Both the position numbers and the translations under genes were made by a program. From NCBI GenBank assembly GCA_948567375.1, contig OX419755.1, positions 37,887,001-37,951,000 of the forward strand: a stretch of DNA of 64,000 nt. The letters run 5' to 3'. Position 1 is the stretch's first letter. Every line of letters begins with the position of its first letter. The stretch is from Lunularia cruciata (taxonomy: Eukaryota; Streptophyta; Marchantiopsida; Lunulariales; Lunulariaceae). Under the pieces are notes generated by a model. The model did no database searches, was not told the DNA's origin, and saw only the letters and a list, made by a program, of their open reading frames with translations. Shown in pieces: positions 1 to 11,500 of the stretch.

Positions 1-1120
1 GCCACGAGGTACATTTATTGGTGATCTTTGTTTTCCGAAGTGATTTCCACCTCTTCCTCTTCAATGTGCCTCTCCATGTTGTTCAAAGATCGCCTATACG
101 GAGGCCAAGGGCCTCTAGGGAAACAAGTGCGACAGTTGGTAGATATGTGCCCAATACGGCCACAATTGTAACAATGGCATTGTTCTCCTTGAGTCCCTTC
201 TCTTCGTGGGACTCCATCTCTTCGTTCTTCTACCCGTCCCCGCTCTCCTTGAAGCGGTTGTGCTCCTCAATCCCGGAATCAAAGGTTGCCCAATTCCATT
301 GGTATTGGTCCACCCATGTGTGGCATTTCTGCTCGATAATGTTGAGGTGAAACTACTCCTTCACCTCCACCTAATGCTCCTGCTATTCTCTGCGCACAAG
401 CAATGGCTTCAAATACCATGTAAGGATTTTGCACCATGACTTCTTGGTGAATCCGCTCTTTCAACCCTTGTTTGAAATTGTCGAGAGCCTCTGCTGGACT
501 CATGTCGGTAATTGCAATTGTAGATCCAAAAATACCTCCACATACTCTTGTATGCTATTCTTCTGTCTCAATCCCCATAGTCGGGTTCGAGCCATTTGCA
601 CAAAATCCATCGATTGGAAATTCTTCAGTAGTCTTTCTTGCATTGTTGTCCATGTGACCTCCTTTCTCTCTGCCAGCATGGATCGTTCCCAAGCATCATA
701 CCATGTGAGGGCTTTATCAGTCAAGTACCCACATGCAAACACGCCTACAACATGCTCTGTGATCTCTATTGAGAACAATCGGAAATATTGATTCATTCTC
801 AAGATCCAATTTTCCACTACTCCCATCATACGCTGCCCCTTGTAAGGCTTGATGTTGCAAGTCTTCTTCATCTGGAGTAGCAATGTGGCTTCATCGTTGA
901 TAGGGTTTGTAGGCATGGGTGCCTCTCCAAGTACTTCAGACGTAGGTACTAGGCTTTGAGACGGCTCTTCTTCTTGCATGGCTTGATCATTCCTGAGGAT
1001 CTGCACTTGACTTTGTAATGTCTCCATGGTCATCTTGATCTCTTGAAATTCATTCAACATCCCTTGCATTCCTTGCACCAACTCTTGCAATTGCGGATCC
1101 ATGGTTCCTGCAACACTCAA
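1..1120 (-). pseudogene. Ty3/gypsy gag (5' part of an element continuing off the left edge)
   Basis: Structural capsid-nucleocapsid protein of a Ty3/gypsy retrotransposon, read right to left. The start at 1120 opens a 206-residue frame with an N-terminal coiled-coil-like stretch. A Retrotrans_gag core follows, with the W-x-D-A-W and TW-x(4)-ERLLKNF patterns and a Q-x-NS-I-x-EY block. The frame then shifts by one base near 503, continues to a TGA at 279-281, and in that same frame reaches a CCHC zinc knuckle at 132-173 (CYNCGRIGHISTNC). Protease and polymerase would lie left of position 1. The stop and frameshift make it non-functional. Family assignment is firm; the exact lineage is not. Confidence 0.85.
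132..173 (-). other. CCHC zinc knuckle of the left-edge gag
   Basis: The translation reads CYNCGRIGHISTNC, a perfect C-x2-C-x4-H-x4-C nucleic-acid-binding knuckle. All four metal ligands are intact although the gag frame upstream is interrupted. Confidence 0.85.
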
Positions 1121-1135
1121 TTGCTAATGTCTAAT

Positions 1136-1565
1136 TCAATACAGAGTCAATATAATCACTCTGGAAGGCGCACAAACTATCGGAACTACCATTGGGACCT
1201 CAAAAGCTATCACTTGTTGATAATACTCCTCACCAAAATTCCTAACCACAAAATCTCTAAACATCATTTTTGGCCTCACTACATAACGGATTTCTACTTG
1301 AGTGTTGAAAGGGAGAGGATTTGGGACATTCATATCCATATTATCATAATAGAATGTAGATTGTCAAATCCCACTCTCTGTCATATATCACCACAGGTAG
1401 AATCACCGGGTTTGGTGAGTTCATCACTCTGTCCATGAATTCTACACCAAAGTGATAAACTAGCGATATCCTCATCTGCTCACGCTGGATGTACATAGCC
1501 TTGATGTGGAATGGGTTTGAGAATGGAAAGCTAGGTGTAGGAAATTGTCCTCCTGGGACATCCAT
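1136..1565 (-). pseudogene. Two related ~60-residue modules upstream of the left-edge gag
   Basis: Two short minus-strand frames (1344-1565, then 1136-1339) lie just 5' of gag on the same strand. They share a spaced pattern: R, then V-V or L-V, aromatic or N/H, F-G-x-E, a Q/R-V pair and P-x(2)-[LV]-P-[VI]-V. This suggests tandem copies of one module. The second is in the same frame as gag and ends 15 bp before the gag methionine, so it may have been an N-terminal extension or separate leader protein. I do not recognise the fold. Function is unknown. Confidence 0.45.
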
Positions 1566-2780
1566 CCCATCCGCTCTCTAAAGTCCTTCTTAAGTCTAGC
1601 GATTACTCTATGTTCTCCACCTCAAATTACTCAATTTCAGTAGTTTCAGATTTAAATGTGCTTTGCACCCTTTTGCACTATAAAATTTGATATAATACAT
1701 AAAACACCATTACTTTCATAATAAAAATTTATGGATAATTGCAAGATACCCAAGTCTTTGAGCCTAAACCTAATTGAGCCAAATTGCCCATAACTTTTTT
1801 TGCTACAGATACTCAACTTTAGTAGAAGATTGAGATATATGTGGACCTTAAACTCATATATATACCCACAAGAGTGAAATTATGTATGGAGATAGACTTC
1901 CATTGGTCTCTTGCATAGTTATAGTTTGAATCCACATCACTAATTATAAAAAATACATCATCTCAATATGCATAAAATAATAAGCTTAATTTAGTAGCAA
2001 AAATACCACAGTTGATTGCTTCTTAATACATCTTCCTTGGATTCCTTTCTTCATAAAACCTTCCAATTACCTCATTAAAATCAATTGTTTCAATAAACTA
2101 TACAAAAGTGTTCATTTGATTCAATTGTAGATCAAACTAACTAACAAGCACATTAAGTGATCAAATAGTAGCTAGCAATACTACAAATGATAAAATTTTC
2201 AAAGCAATCTACAATTTTCTTCTATGTCATGCTCTTTTCCACCAATCTTAAGATATTATTTTCTTGCTTTGTTGCAACATCCTTCTTGGAGATCCACTTG
2301 CAATCAATAACTTGCTTATTTTATGGTAACTTTTCTAGCCCCGATGTCTTGGATCTTTGAGGCTTTATATTCATTGATGTCGTTTGTTTGTTTGTTTGTT
2401 GTTATTATCCTTGTACAATTTATATCTTTATTCATGCCTTGATACACATTTCCTTCTAAAGCTATAACCTCTACATAAGTGGATGATTTTTGAGGACCAC
2501 TATATAAGTGGATGCTTTATTAGTTTCAACATTTAATACTTCTCTGTAATCATCACCACTAATATGCTTATAAATTTTATCTTTATTGAGCCACCAAGCA
2601 TATGATTTTAGGGCTTTTTGAGATTATTATAAATCAAAACATGAATTCTAGTACATCAATTGCCTCCCCTTGCTTGAGCTTATTTAGGAGCACTCTTTTA
2701 TGAAGCATCATAAATTAGAATAAGAGATTGATGATCATATTCACTCTTCCTTTCCACTCTATTAATAATACCCTCCCTTC
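1566..2780. other. AT-rich stretch without recognisable genes
   Basis: No coherent coding frame in either direction. It contains a short (GTTT)n run at 2382-2400. The part nearest 2780 may be linker sequence of the adjacent Copia relic, since faint minus-strand acidic text resembles the region between Copia integrase and reverse transcriptase, but this is too decayed to annotate. Confidence 0.5.
2382..2400. repeat. (GTTT)n microsatellite
   Basis: Nearly five perfect tandem GTTT units. Confidence 0.8.
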
Positions 2781-2799
2781 TAATTTTCTCATCAAGATC

Positions 2800-3700
2800 T
2801 ACTTCTCCTTTTCTTTGACTATGATACCAATGATGATATCTCATCAAAAGAAAGATTTTTTGCCAACAATGAAATTCTTATGCTTAACGTCATCCCAAAG
2901 CTAATATCACTTGACACCTTTTTGGTACCCAAGAAAAATACTCTAATTAACTTTCTTATCAAATATAGTACTTTGATCTTCAAAGACGGAAGCATTTGCA
3001 TAACAACCAAAAACTCCCAAGAGAGAATAATTAGCATACCACTTGTACAATATCTCAAAATTAATCTTACAAATAATACCATTGATAAGGTAAAAATGAG
3101 AAATGTTAAATAAAAATACAAGTCTCCCAAAAAACATATAGGAATATCCTATTATAACTAAGGGACATCTTGCATGTGCTCTAGGTGACAAGGTATGACT
3201 TTTTAGCATTTAGAATCAATCTAACTACAAGGCACATGATAAACAAGTGTGGTCTATGCTGATAGACAATATTTTCACAAAACCAAGCCAAAAAATAATC
3301 AACAAAATTATTTATTTGAATTATTCCTTTACTTTTTCTTTGGAGATTTGTATGTTTATTTAATACTTCACTAAAAAATTACCAAGAACATATTGATAGC
3401 TTTGGTCTAGAATTCATTGGGCAAGCTTGGCTTTGTAGAGTCCTTGAAAAGATACTTTTTCACTTTCCAATGGTGTCTTATCTTATCCAACCACTCATCA
3501 ATACCATTTTGGTCAGGACTTAAATATGGAGAAATTGATAAGAAATACCTTCCTTCTCACAAAAGTAATTATTTGTGAAGTTCATTGAGATATACTCACC
3601 ATCATTATAACAATAGAGATGCTTGATTAGAGACTTTCATCTTCTGCTCTATCCAAGTTTCCCCTTAAGCTTCCACTTTTTAAAGATTTAAGACAATTCA
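2800..3700 (-). pseudogene. Ty1/Copia integrase relic
   Basis: Minus-strand fragments, spread over several frames, follow Copia integrase order. Near 3650-3700 is an F-K-K-W-K segment. At 3570-3620 a degenerate form of the Copia DNGGEY block reads YNDGEYIS. Near 3490-3560 are a C-x-x-x-GI block and a relic of the PQQNG motif (DQNG, then a WLDK stretch). At 2943-3080 comes VFGCYANASVF, equivalent to the FGC-x-A-x-V block. At 2819-2900 FLGTK precedes KNLSFDE, equivalent to the end of the integrase (GY-KGY ... V-x-FDE). Many indels and stops; no reverse transcriptase is recognisable downstream. Inactive. Confidence 0.7.
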
Positions 3701-4030
3701 GACTTTCCCTTGATTTATATGTTGTAAAGGAATCTCTTGGAATTTTATGATGTTACATATGTTCAGCTTGTTCCTTGTCCAAGTCTCCTTTCTCCTTTGA
3801 GAAAGAATCCCTTAGAATACTCAAATTAATCTCAAGTAGAGTATAGTTCCCCAATAATAAAACACACCTCTTTTTACGCACCTAGATGTAAAAAATTGAG
3901 TTCACAATCTTAGTACCCTTTAAAATGAAATTGTTGCCCTACTATCTAGAGTAGATGCATAGGTAAATCCTTTTTCCCCAAACTACTTTTGTTATGGAAA
4001 TTCTATTATCATTGCCTATCATGTTATATG
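3701..4030. other. Unassigned AT-rich DNA
   Basis: No gene or repeat boundary could be supported. It separates the Copia relic from the first recognisable homology between Helitron A and the 31.2-31.4 kb end of Helitron B. Confidence 0.4.
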
Positions 4031-4460
4031 AAGTCCATTTTCACTATCAAATATGTCTTAGCCCGTGCTTCTAGAAACACTAGAAAGTGCATAAATCCTT
4101 AAAAAATAACCTAAACTACAAAGAATTGCACAAATTCTCTTACCATAGATGAAGCACCAAGTACTTGCTTGCTAAACCTTGAAGCTATCCTCACTCCTAA
4201 GGTTTCAAATTCATATCTAATCCAAGCAAGTGCAATTTGAGATCATTTGATAAAGGAGTACAAGATCATTTCCACAAAGGTGTCATGAAATTCACAATTC
4301 AAGATAGATTTGTGAAACATTGGGTCCTCTAGCTTCAAGAGAACTATATTTCAATATTTCAATGCAAATATTCAAAGTGAAATTTGCTTGACATTGATCT
4401 GCTTGATTTTGTGGTGATGCAATGCTATTTATGTACTATCAAGAGTTGATGTACAATGTG

Positions 4461-5910
4461 TGATTCTAGAGCCTTTAAGAGGAGTCTAAGATAGACAAAG
4501 AACTAAGCAAGTTTTGGTCAAGAGTTGAGCATTTCACTTGAATTTGCATATATTGGTAAGTGATAAAATAAGTTTCCTGGTAAATGATATTTGTGCTATC
4601 TAAACTTGCAATATCCATAATCTTTGTTAAAAATCTGCTTTGATAACGTGATATTTCTTACTAGATGATGCTCTTACTTCTAAAAGTTGCTATTTGATGA
4701 ATGTCGTGTTAAGTGTTCTTCAATGTGGTGATCTTTTTGGTCAATGATGGAACTTGTTTGTTGTCTAATTTTTGATTCCAAAGCCTTTAAGAGGAGTCTA
4801 GGATAGACAAAGAACTAAGCAAGTTTTAGTCAAGAGTTGATCATTTCACTCAAATCTATGTCTATCAAGAAGTGATAGAAAAAATTTTAGTAGATGATAG
4901 TTGTGCTCTCTAAACTTGTAGTGTCTATGATTTTTGTTGGAAATTGGCTTTGATAAAGTGATGTTTATTACTACATGATGCTCCTACATTAGGAAGTTGC
5001 TATTTGATAATGTCATGTTAAGTGTTCTATGATATGGTGATTTTTGTGATTTCAAAGCTTTTAAGAGGCATCTAAGATGGACAAAGAACTAGGTAATTTT
5101 TGGTCAAGAGTTTGAGCAATTCACTCAAATCTGCATCTATCAATAAGTGATAGAATAACTTTCTTGGTAGATGATATTTTCACTCTTTAAAGTTTCAATG
5201 TTTATGATTTTCATTGAAAATCAACTTTGATAAGGGGATGTTTCTTGCTAGGTGATGCTCCTACTTAAGAAAGTTGCTAATTGATGAATGTCATGTTAAG
5301 TGTTCTTTGATATGGTGATTTTTTCTAGTAGATGATGGAACTCTTTTGATTTCTAGTTGTGATTCCAAAGCCTTTAAGAGGAGTTTAGGATGGATAGAGA
5401 ACAAAGGGAGTTTTAGTCAAGAGTTGAGCATTTCACTTGAATCTATGTCTATTGGTGATTGATAGAATAATGTTCTTGGTAGATGATATTTTCACTCTCT
5501 AAAATTGCAATATCTATGATTTTAATCAAAAATAGGCTTTTTTAAGGTGAGGTTTATTGCTAAATGATGCTCCTACTTCCATAAGTTGCAATCAAATGAA
5601 TGTTGTGTCAAGTGTTCTTTAACATGGTGATTTTTTTTGTAGATGATGAACTCTTTTGATGTTTGATTTATGATTCTAGAGCCTTTAAGAGGAGTCAAGG
5701 ATGGACATAAAACTAAGCAAGATTTGGTCAAGAGTTGAGTATTGCACTCAAATCTATGTCTATCAGAAAGTGATAGAATAGCTTTCCTCGTAGATGATAT
5801 TTGTGCTATCTGAACTTGTAATGTTTATGATTTTTGTTGAAAATAGGTTTTGATAAGGTGATGTTTCTTGCTAGATGATGCTCTTAATTTTGGAGGTTTC
5901 TATTTAATGA
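4461..5910 (+). repeat. Five tandem ~311-bp repeats in the Helitron A leader
   Basis: Units start with TGATTCTAGAGCC or TGATTCCAAAGCC at 4461, 4773, 5047, 5360 and 5671. Spacings are 312, 274, 313 and 311 bp. Each unit carries the same ordered landmarks: the AAGAGGAGTCTAGGATGGAC region, GGTCAAGAGTTGAGCA, a small CTATC...GATAG palindrome, then GATGATGCTCCTACTT. The units have lost nearly all CpG compared with the copies at 30.0-30.7 kb. No coding potential is visible. Confidence 0.9.
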
Positions 5911-7090
5911 AATGCATTAAGGATAAGTGAAACCACTAAAATGCAAGATGATCAATGAAAAGAAGAGGATGTTTGAGTTGAATTCCATCAACAATTCCTA
6001 TTGAAGAATCATGTCTTTCAATGTTGTAGTTGGCCATTGTTTCTATGCATAATGGTAAGTTTTTTTTTTCTTCAATTTCAGTTTCAATTTTCTATTGAGG
6101 AGAGGATTTTAGTGTCAATTTATGTTATCAATTCTAGAGATGGGAAGATATGTCATGCTTTGTGGTTGGAGATTTGGCAAGTCTTGTCAAAGGAGTCTCT
6201 TAGTTAGCTTAGAGAGTATACTTTTGTAAATCTATATTGTGAAGTTGTAACTTGCTCCATGAGGAGGTCCATTATAAAGGTGAGGAAAATTGAGGATTTG
6301 TATTTTAAATTTCCAATTCTATTTGCTTAAGTTGAGTTGAGGATTTTATTGTCAATTTGTGTTATTCACTTTTGTTTTGAATTTTGTTCTTTCCTTCCAT
6401 TTGAGGCAGTTTGCATTGTTAAGTTTTATGAATCCCTTGAAGGATTAGGGGATAATAGTTGAATCTCCTCATCACTCTAATAAACCTTCTTATTGCTTAG
6501 GACTATTGGGGGAGCAATATACACATGATAGATAATATATACCTTTTCAATGTTGAATGGATCCATCTTCATGACAATATGTTGACCTAAATATGATATT
6601 TTTGGGTGAAACCACTTGATAAAACCCTTTTGATATAAGTGCATAATATCATGTGTTTGTTGTTGGTTCATTATTAGTTTTTGATTCCAAGTTTTATCCT
6701 TCTTCCCAAGATTCTTTGACATACCATCAATGTAGTTCCAAAAGCAGATTTATCTATGGCTTCCCAATATGTACTATCATACTTGTACTTGTCTTAAGAC
6801 TATTTGAAGTAGTTTTCTCTTTCATTTTCAAAATCCAACTCACACTCTAGTGCAAATCCAACTTAGATTGGACATCCAAGTTGGACGGAGACACAACAAG
6901 TTCAACATCTAAATGACGTGCAAGTTTGACAATATCAAATATTTCAATTGCCTTGCTAAGGTTTAGTGATAGTGACAAAAATGATCCCAGATGATAGGAT
7001 GGCGGTGAAGTGATTGCAATGTGTTGACATTGTATATGCCAAAATATGGAAGTTAGAGTGCAACTAGAGGTGATCTATGTGCTATCCTAT
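5911..7090 (+). other. Helitron A leader between repeats and RepHel coding
   Basis: No protein is recognisable here, but the block is conserved in inverted orientation at 16080-17200, which supports it being part of the element. Short reading frames in it do not resemble known families. Confidence 0.55.
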
Positions 7091-7099
7091 GTTCTTGCT

Positions 7100-8530
7100 A
7101 TGTTGAGAGATTAGAAAAATTGCAGTGCCCTACAAAGTAGAATCACTTCTTTCCAACATTGAACCACATGGCACAAGGTTTCTCAAGCAAACCCGCATGT
7201 ACAAGTCTAGCCTTGCATTCACATCCTTGGGTGCTAATATAGATGAGATAGTTACCCATGGCAATGGTATGTAGTTCTTCTATATTCATAATGGAGTACC
7301 ATAAGATTGGCTTGCTCTTGGTAGTCAAAGGACATTTTACATAGTTTACACAATTACAAAATTCATGACATTGTACATGAACATGCACATTGACAAGAAT
7401 TAATGCCTTCCTTGGATCTCCAAAGCTTGGAGCAACTAAATACCATGTTGGATAGTATTACACCATATGTATAAGCATTTTGCACAATACAAGAGAGGGC
7501 TTTGACAAATGATATAAGCAACACATTTTTACTCCAATTTTTACTATGTTTACTATCCACTAGAATGTATGATGCTCATTGCTACAATAGACTCCTAGCC
7601 TATGAAGTTGCAACACTAATGGTTGGAGATGGCTCCAAATAGATTGATTGTTGTGATATTGTGGTGCAACATTGTGATGGATGTCTATAGTGAATCTTAG
7701 AGATCCAGAATATATGGCATTCCAATATCCACTCTTGTTTTCACATGGTGAAGATAGATGACATCTTACCATCCCATTGGTTGGGACCTAAAACTTTGAT
7801 CTTGTTGTTGCAAATGAAGACCATGAAGGGATGGATGACCAAGTTGCAGCAAAAATAAGTGTGAACATTTGTCACAATTGAGGTGCAAGCATATCACAAT
7901 GATTAAGTACTACTACTTCCATCTTCACCATCGAGATGAAGAGGAGATTACCTTGCTACATGGATGAATTTTATGACAACAATGCATTGTTGATGCTTAT
8001 GCCTCTATTGAGCAAAGTTGCATGCAGTTTCTTTATTTTTATCAGAAGAAGCTATGAGTAGATCTATATCAAGGTCTCCAAGATGCTATTGTAGTTGGTG
8101 ATACAATGCGACTATTGTTGGAGAACATATTATTCTGCCATCCTTCTTCATTGGAATGCCTTGCTACATGGTGCAAACCTACCAAGATACTATGGCCATT
8201 TTCCATTGGGCTAGTTGTCTTGAAGGACTTTTTACCTTCACATGCAATCCTCAATGTCCAAAGATCAAGCATGCACTATTACCTAATCAAAAACCTCAAG
8301 ATTGTCCTGATTTGGTATCATGTGTGTTATGTATAAAACTAAAAAAACTTCACAATGATATTCATAAGAAGTATATTCTTGGCTTAATAGGTGCAAGCAT
8401 CCATGTCATTGAGTTTCAAAAGCAAGAGCTACCTCATTCTCATTTTCCTTGCCAAGGAGTGTAAACCATGCATTGTGGAGGACATTGACAAGCTCATTAG
8501 TGTTGAAATTCTTGAAAAACAAAATAATAA
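7100..8530 (+). pseudogene. Helitron RepHel N-terminal half (HUH Rep domain), copy A
   Basis: Rolling-circle replication initiator of a Helitron, decayed across frames. In order: a Y-x(3)-LAFTSLGANID block (about 7190-7240), an LDLQSLEQLNTMLDSI block (7405-7460), EVATLMVGDGS (7600-7640), a degenerate ISDL...YP..F..GED stretch (7690-7750), LPSFFIGMPCYM (8140-8170), YQDTMAI (8180), FTCNPQCPKI (8238-8265), CPDLV (8300) and VIEFQKQELPHSHF. The last contains the HUH metal-binding pair (CAT-TCT-CAT) at 8435-8443. The catalytic tyrosine region lies beyond the break at about 8530 and is not identified. Several TAG/TAA stops and frameshifts make it non-functional. Confidence 0.85.
8435..8443 (+). other. 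HUH motif of the Helitron Rep
   Basis: Codons for His-Ser-His within ELPHSHF, after VIEFQK, in the position of the conserved GLPHAH motif of Helitron Rep proteins. Copy B has lost the first histidine (it reads PYYH). Confidence 0.85.
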
Positions 8531-11500
8531 AGCACATTGAGAGTGCAATGGCACAGCTGATGCTTAGTTGCTTCTTTATTTTATCTAGAAGCAAGATATC
8601 CTAATTCTCTATATAGCAAGAAAGCCTTGCAACACTAGTGGTTTAGGCCAGGTGAGTTATATATGTGTGTATATATTTATTTATTTATCATGGTTCATCT
8701 TGGTTGCAGATTCATCAATTAGTTTGGTCATACTGCCTATTGATTTTCATCCTCTTGATTAGTTTTGCTTTGATGAGGTTGATTCATGAAATTTGAGTTT
8801 CTTGTAGATTCTTGGTTTCTTTGGTCTCAATTTTCAATTTAGTATATTCATTGCACTTCACTTCATTCATTCATTTATTTTTAGCTATTTGATGTCCATT
8901 ACTAGTCAGTTTGTAGCTTAGCATTATACTTTGCTTCATTCAATTCTTAGCCATACATTACTTGCTCATTAATCCAGAAATATCAAAGCCAACTATCATC
9001 CATTTTTAGCACTTTGACATCCAATAGTGGCCAGTTAGCAAATTAACATTACTCATGGCTACATATGAAGGTTCAGTTCTTAGTCATTTGTTACTTGGAA
9101 ATTAACTTAGATAGATGAGACCCAACCATTAAGCAGTCATCCACCTTAGCCATTTTCCACTTTTTGTTCTTCATGTTTTTGTCAAGCAGTCCTCCGTCAT
9201 TCCATTGGTTACTCAACCATTAATTCAGATAGATAAGAGAAAATTTTGATATAACCATCCACCTTAGCTGTCCATCCATTTTCCATCCATCAACTCTCTA
9301 TCATCTTCCAATGCTCAGTCCATCTATTTTCCATTGTAGTTGTTGAAATTGAATTTTGCTGGTGACCTTGATAGCTCCTCATCCCTTTTGAGTCTAAGCA
9401 TTTTCTCCTCTACAATTAAATATGCAATCTTATAATCAAGATGTGGCTCACTTCAAATTGATATCTTTTCTCAACATGGGAAACACTTTTCATTTCTCTC
9501 CAAGCTTTGGCTCACTTCAAATTGATCTCATCTCTCAACATGGGAAACACTTTTCATTTCTCTCCAGGTCATATCTTTTGGCCTTGAATTAGAAAATGCA
9601 TTCTCAAAGCTTACTTTTTGACTTACCCAAATCCTATTTTTCAAAGATTAAGATATCTCAAAATCCCTCATATAAGGGACCACTCATTTCTATACCCTTT
9701 AAATAACAGAGGGGTTATCCATATAATTTATTCATTGACACCCAATAAATGCTACATAAAACAAACATCGGGTTCTCCTTTCAACAATATTTCCAAAAAG
9801 GAAAAGTGCTTGATGCTCTTTGGTCTATTTCTATAGAGTACACTCCTTTGATGGCAACAATGGCAAAATTTGGCTTTGACAATTTTGGTCTATTTTGTAC
9901 AGTCAAATTAGATTTGCATAATAATTTGAGAGAATTTGCCAATGTTGTAGAACTCTTTTGGATCTGGGCTTTTAATTGTTAGATGACTCTTGTAGGGTAC
10001 AATTTATGTGGACAAGTTCTTCATCACCACCACCAAAACTCTAATTGTCTCCAAGATATTCTTTCCCTCTCACTTAGCCCCATTTCTTCCTCCTCTTCTC
10101 AAGTTAATTCTTCTCTTTCTTTACTTCTTGATGTGAGCACTCCACATTTTAGGAGGTTTTCTTATAGAGACTACCTTTGGAAGATCTCTTATCTTTTCTC
10201 TTTACTAGACTCTGATAAGCTCATTGATTTTGTCCTTGCACTTTTTAGAGTTCGTAACCTCCTTCAAATCCTTCATGTTCTTAAATTCACTCCTACTTCC
10301 ATCTTACTCAAAAACAAAGAGTAACTCAATGCTCTTCTTAACTGTCTAATTTTTTTCTCTTGCTTTACTTTTTGGTCAGCAGATCTACCTCAGACATTTG
10401 TTCTACACATTATTTTTTTGATTTGCCTCTTAAGAGATAGATGAAGCTAAACTATAGTCTTTTCTCAAGGACCATAAATTCTTAGAGGCCATAACTCCAA
10501 GTTCTCCATTCATAGTTTCTATTGTTGCTTACAAGTACAATAAAATGCTAGGTAGGCTACACTTAATTTTTCTTCAATCATGAGGAAAGCTTCAAATCTA
10601 ACTCCATTTTCTCCTCCTTGTAGCTATCTTCACCATGTAGGTTTCATACACCTTCATATAGACATGTATTTATAGCTTCTTTGGAGATCTTGCCTTTAGC
10701 TAACTTATCCATGCTCTTCTTTAGGGGTACCAATTTTTTTTCCTTTGTCAAGATCTCCTTGCTCTACTTTCATAGTTATTCAAGCTTGTATACAAAATTT
10801 CATGCTTGCCTAAGAAGCTATTATTTACCAAGGGTAATTTTGACCAGTCAAGTGTCATTATCCTACAAAAAATCAAGCATTTCCTCAAACTACCCACCAT
10901 TCAAGATGACTTTGATTTATTAGATCAAATTTTCCTATCTCAGAACATTAGAAACCTACTTTCGTACTTCAAATCCTGATTTTTTATTACCTATATGGAT
11001 AAGTATCTTAACAATTTCAATTTTTTTCACACAATTCTATGTTTAAACTTTACTCAACAAGCTCGATTCTTCTTCTGCAACTTATAAGCTGCCATAGATT
11101 CCACAAACACAAATTTTTCATTTCTCACAATAGTTTCAACTCTTCTCAAGGTTTTCATAAATCCAAGGATATGGATAGACTTCCCTACTATAGGGATTCC
11201 AATGGGGATACTTATGTTTTCTTTGTGGCTAATCTATACCTATTTACCTATGAACTTGAATTCATTCAAAGATTAGTGGATTCTAATGATTAAGACTTGT
11301 TTTGAAACATGTTCTAGGTTTGGAGGTACATTGCTGATCTCCTAGTAATAGGCTTTGGTCTTGATAAGTTTGTGGATTTCATGTCTAGTAATAAGAATGC
11401 TAGAAGAGGTGGGATTCATCCTAGACTTTCTTGCGAACTAGCACAAACTCATTATAGCAATCATTGTGATTATCTAGACTATAGCATTACTCAAGATGAC

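Larger units (their letters stand above)
4030..8530 (+). mobile_element. Helitron A, left portion (leader plus N-terminal RepHel)
   Basis: This block is homologous, in inverted orientation, to Helitron B. Text at 4030-4400 matches the reverse complement of 31200-31370, the 311-bp repeats match those at 30.0-30.7 and 19.1-19.3 kb, and 5930-7000 matches the reverse complement of 16080-17200. Coding begins near 7100. I could not identify a reliable 5' TC terminus or a 3' CTRR hairpin, so the outer borders are estimates from shared homology. The element resumes at about 12940 after a foreign insertion. Confidence 0.7.

Noticed and set aside
4461-5910. CRISPR-like array
   Set aside because: The repeats are 311 bp, directly abutting, without unique spacers, and the DNA is plant nuclear.
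9983-10324. 113-residue plus frame
   Set aside because: Low-complexity His/Ser/Leu text in T-rich DNA with no recognisable motif or conserved paralogue.
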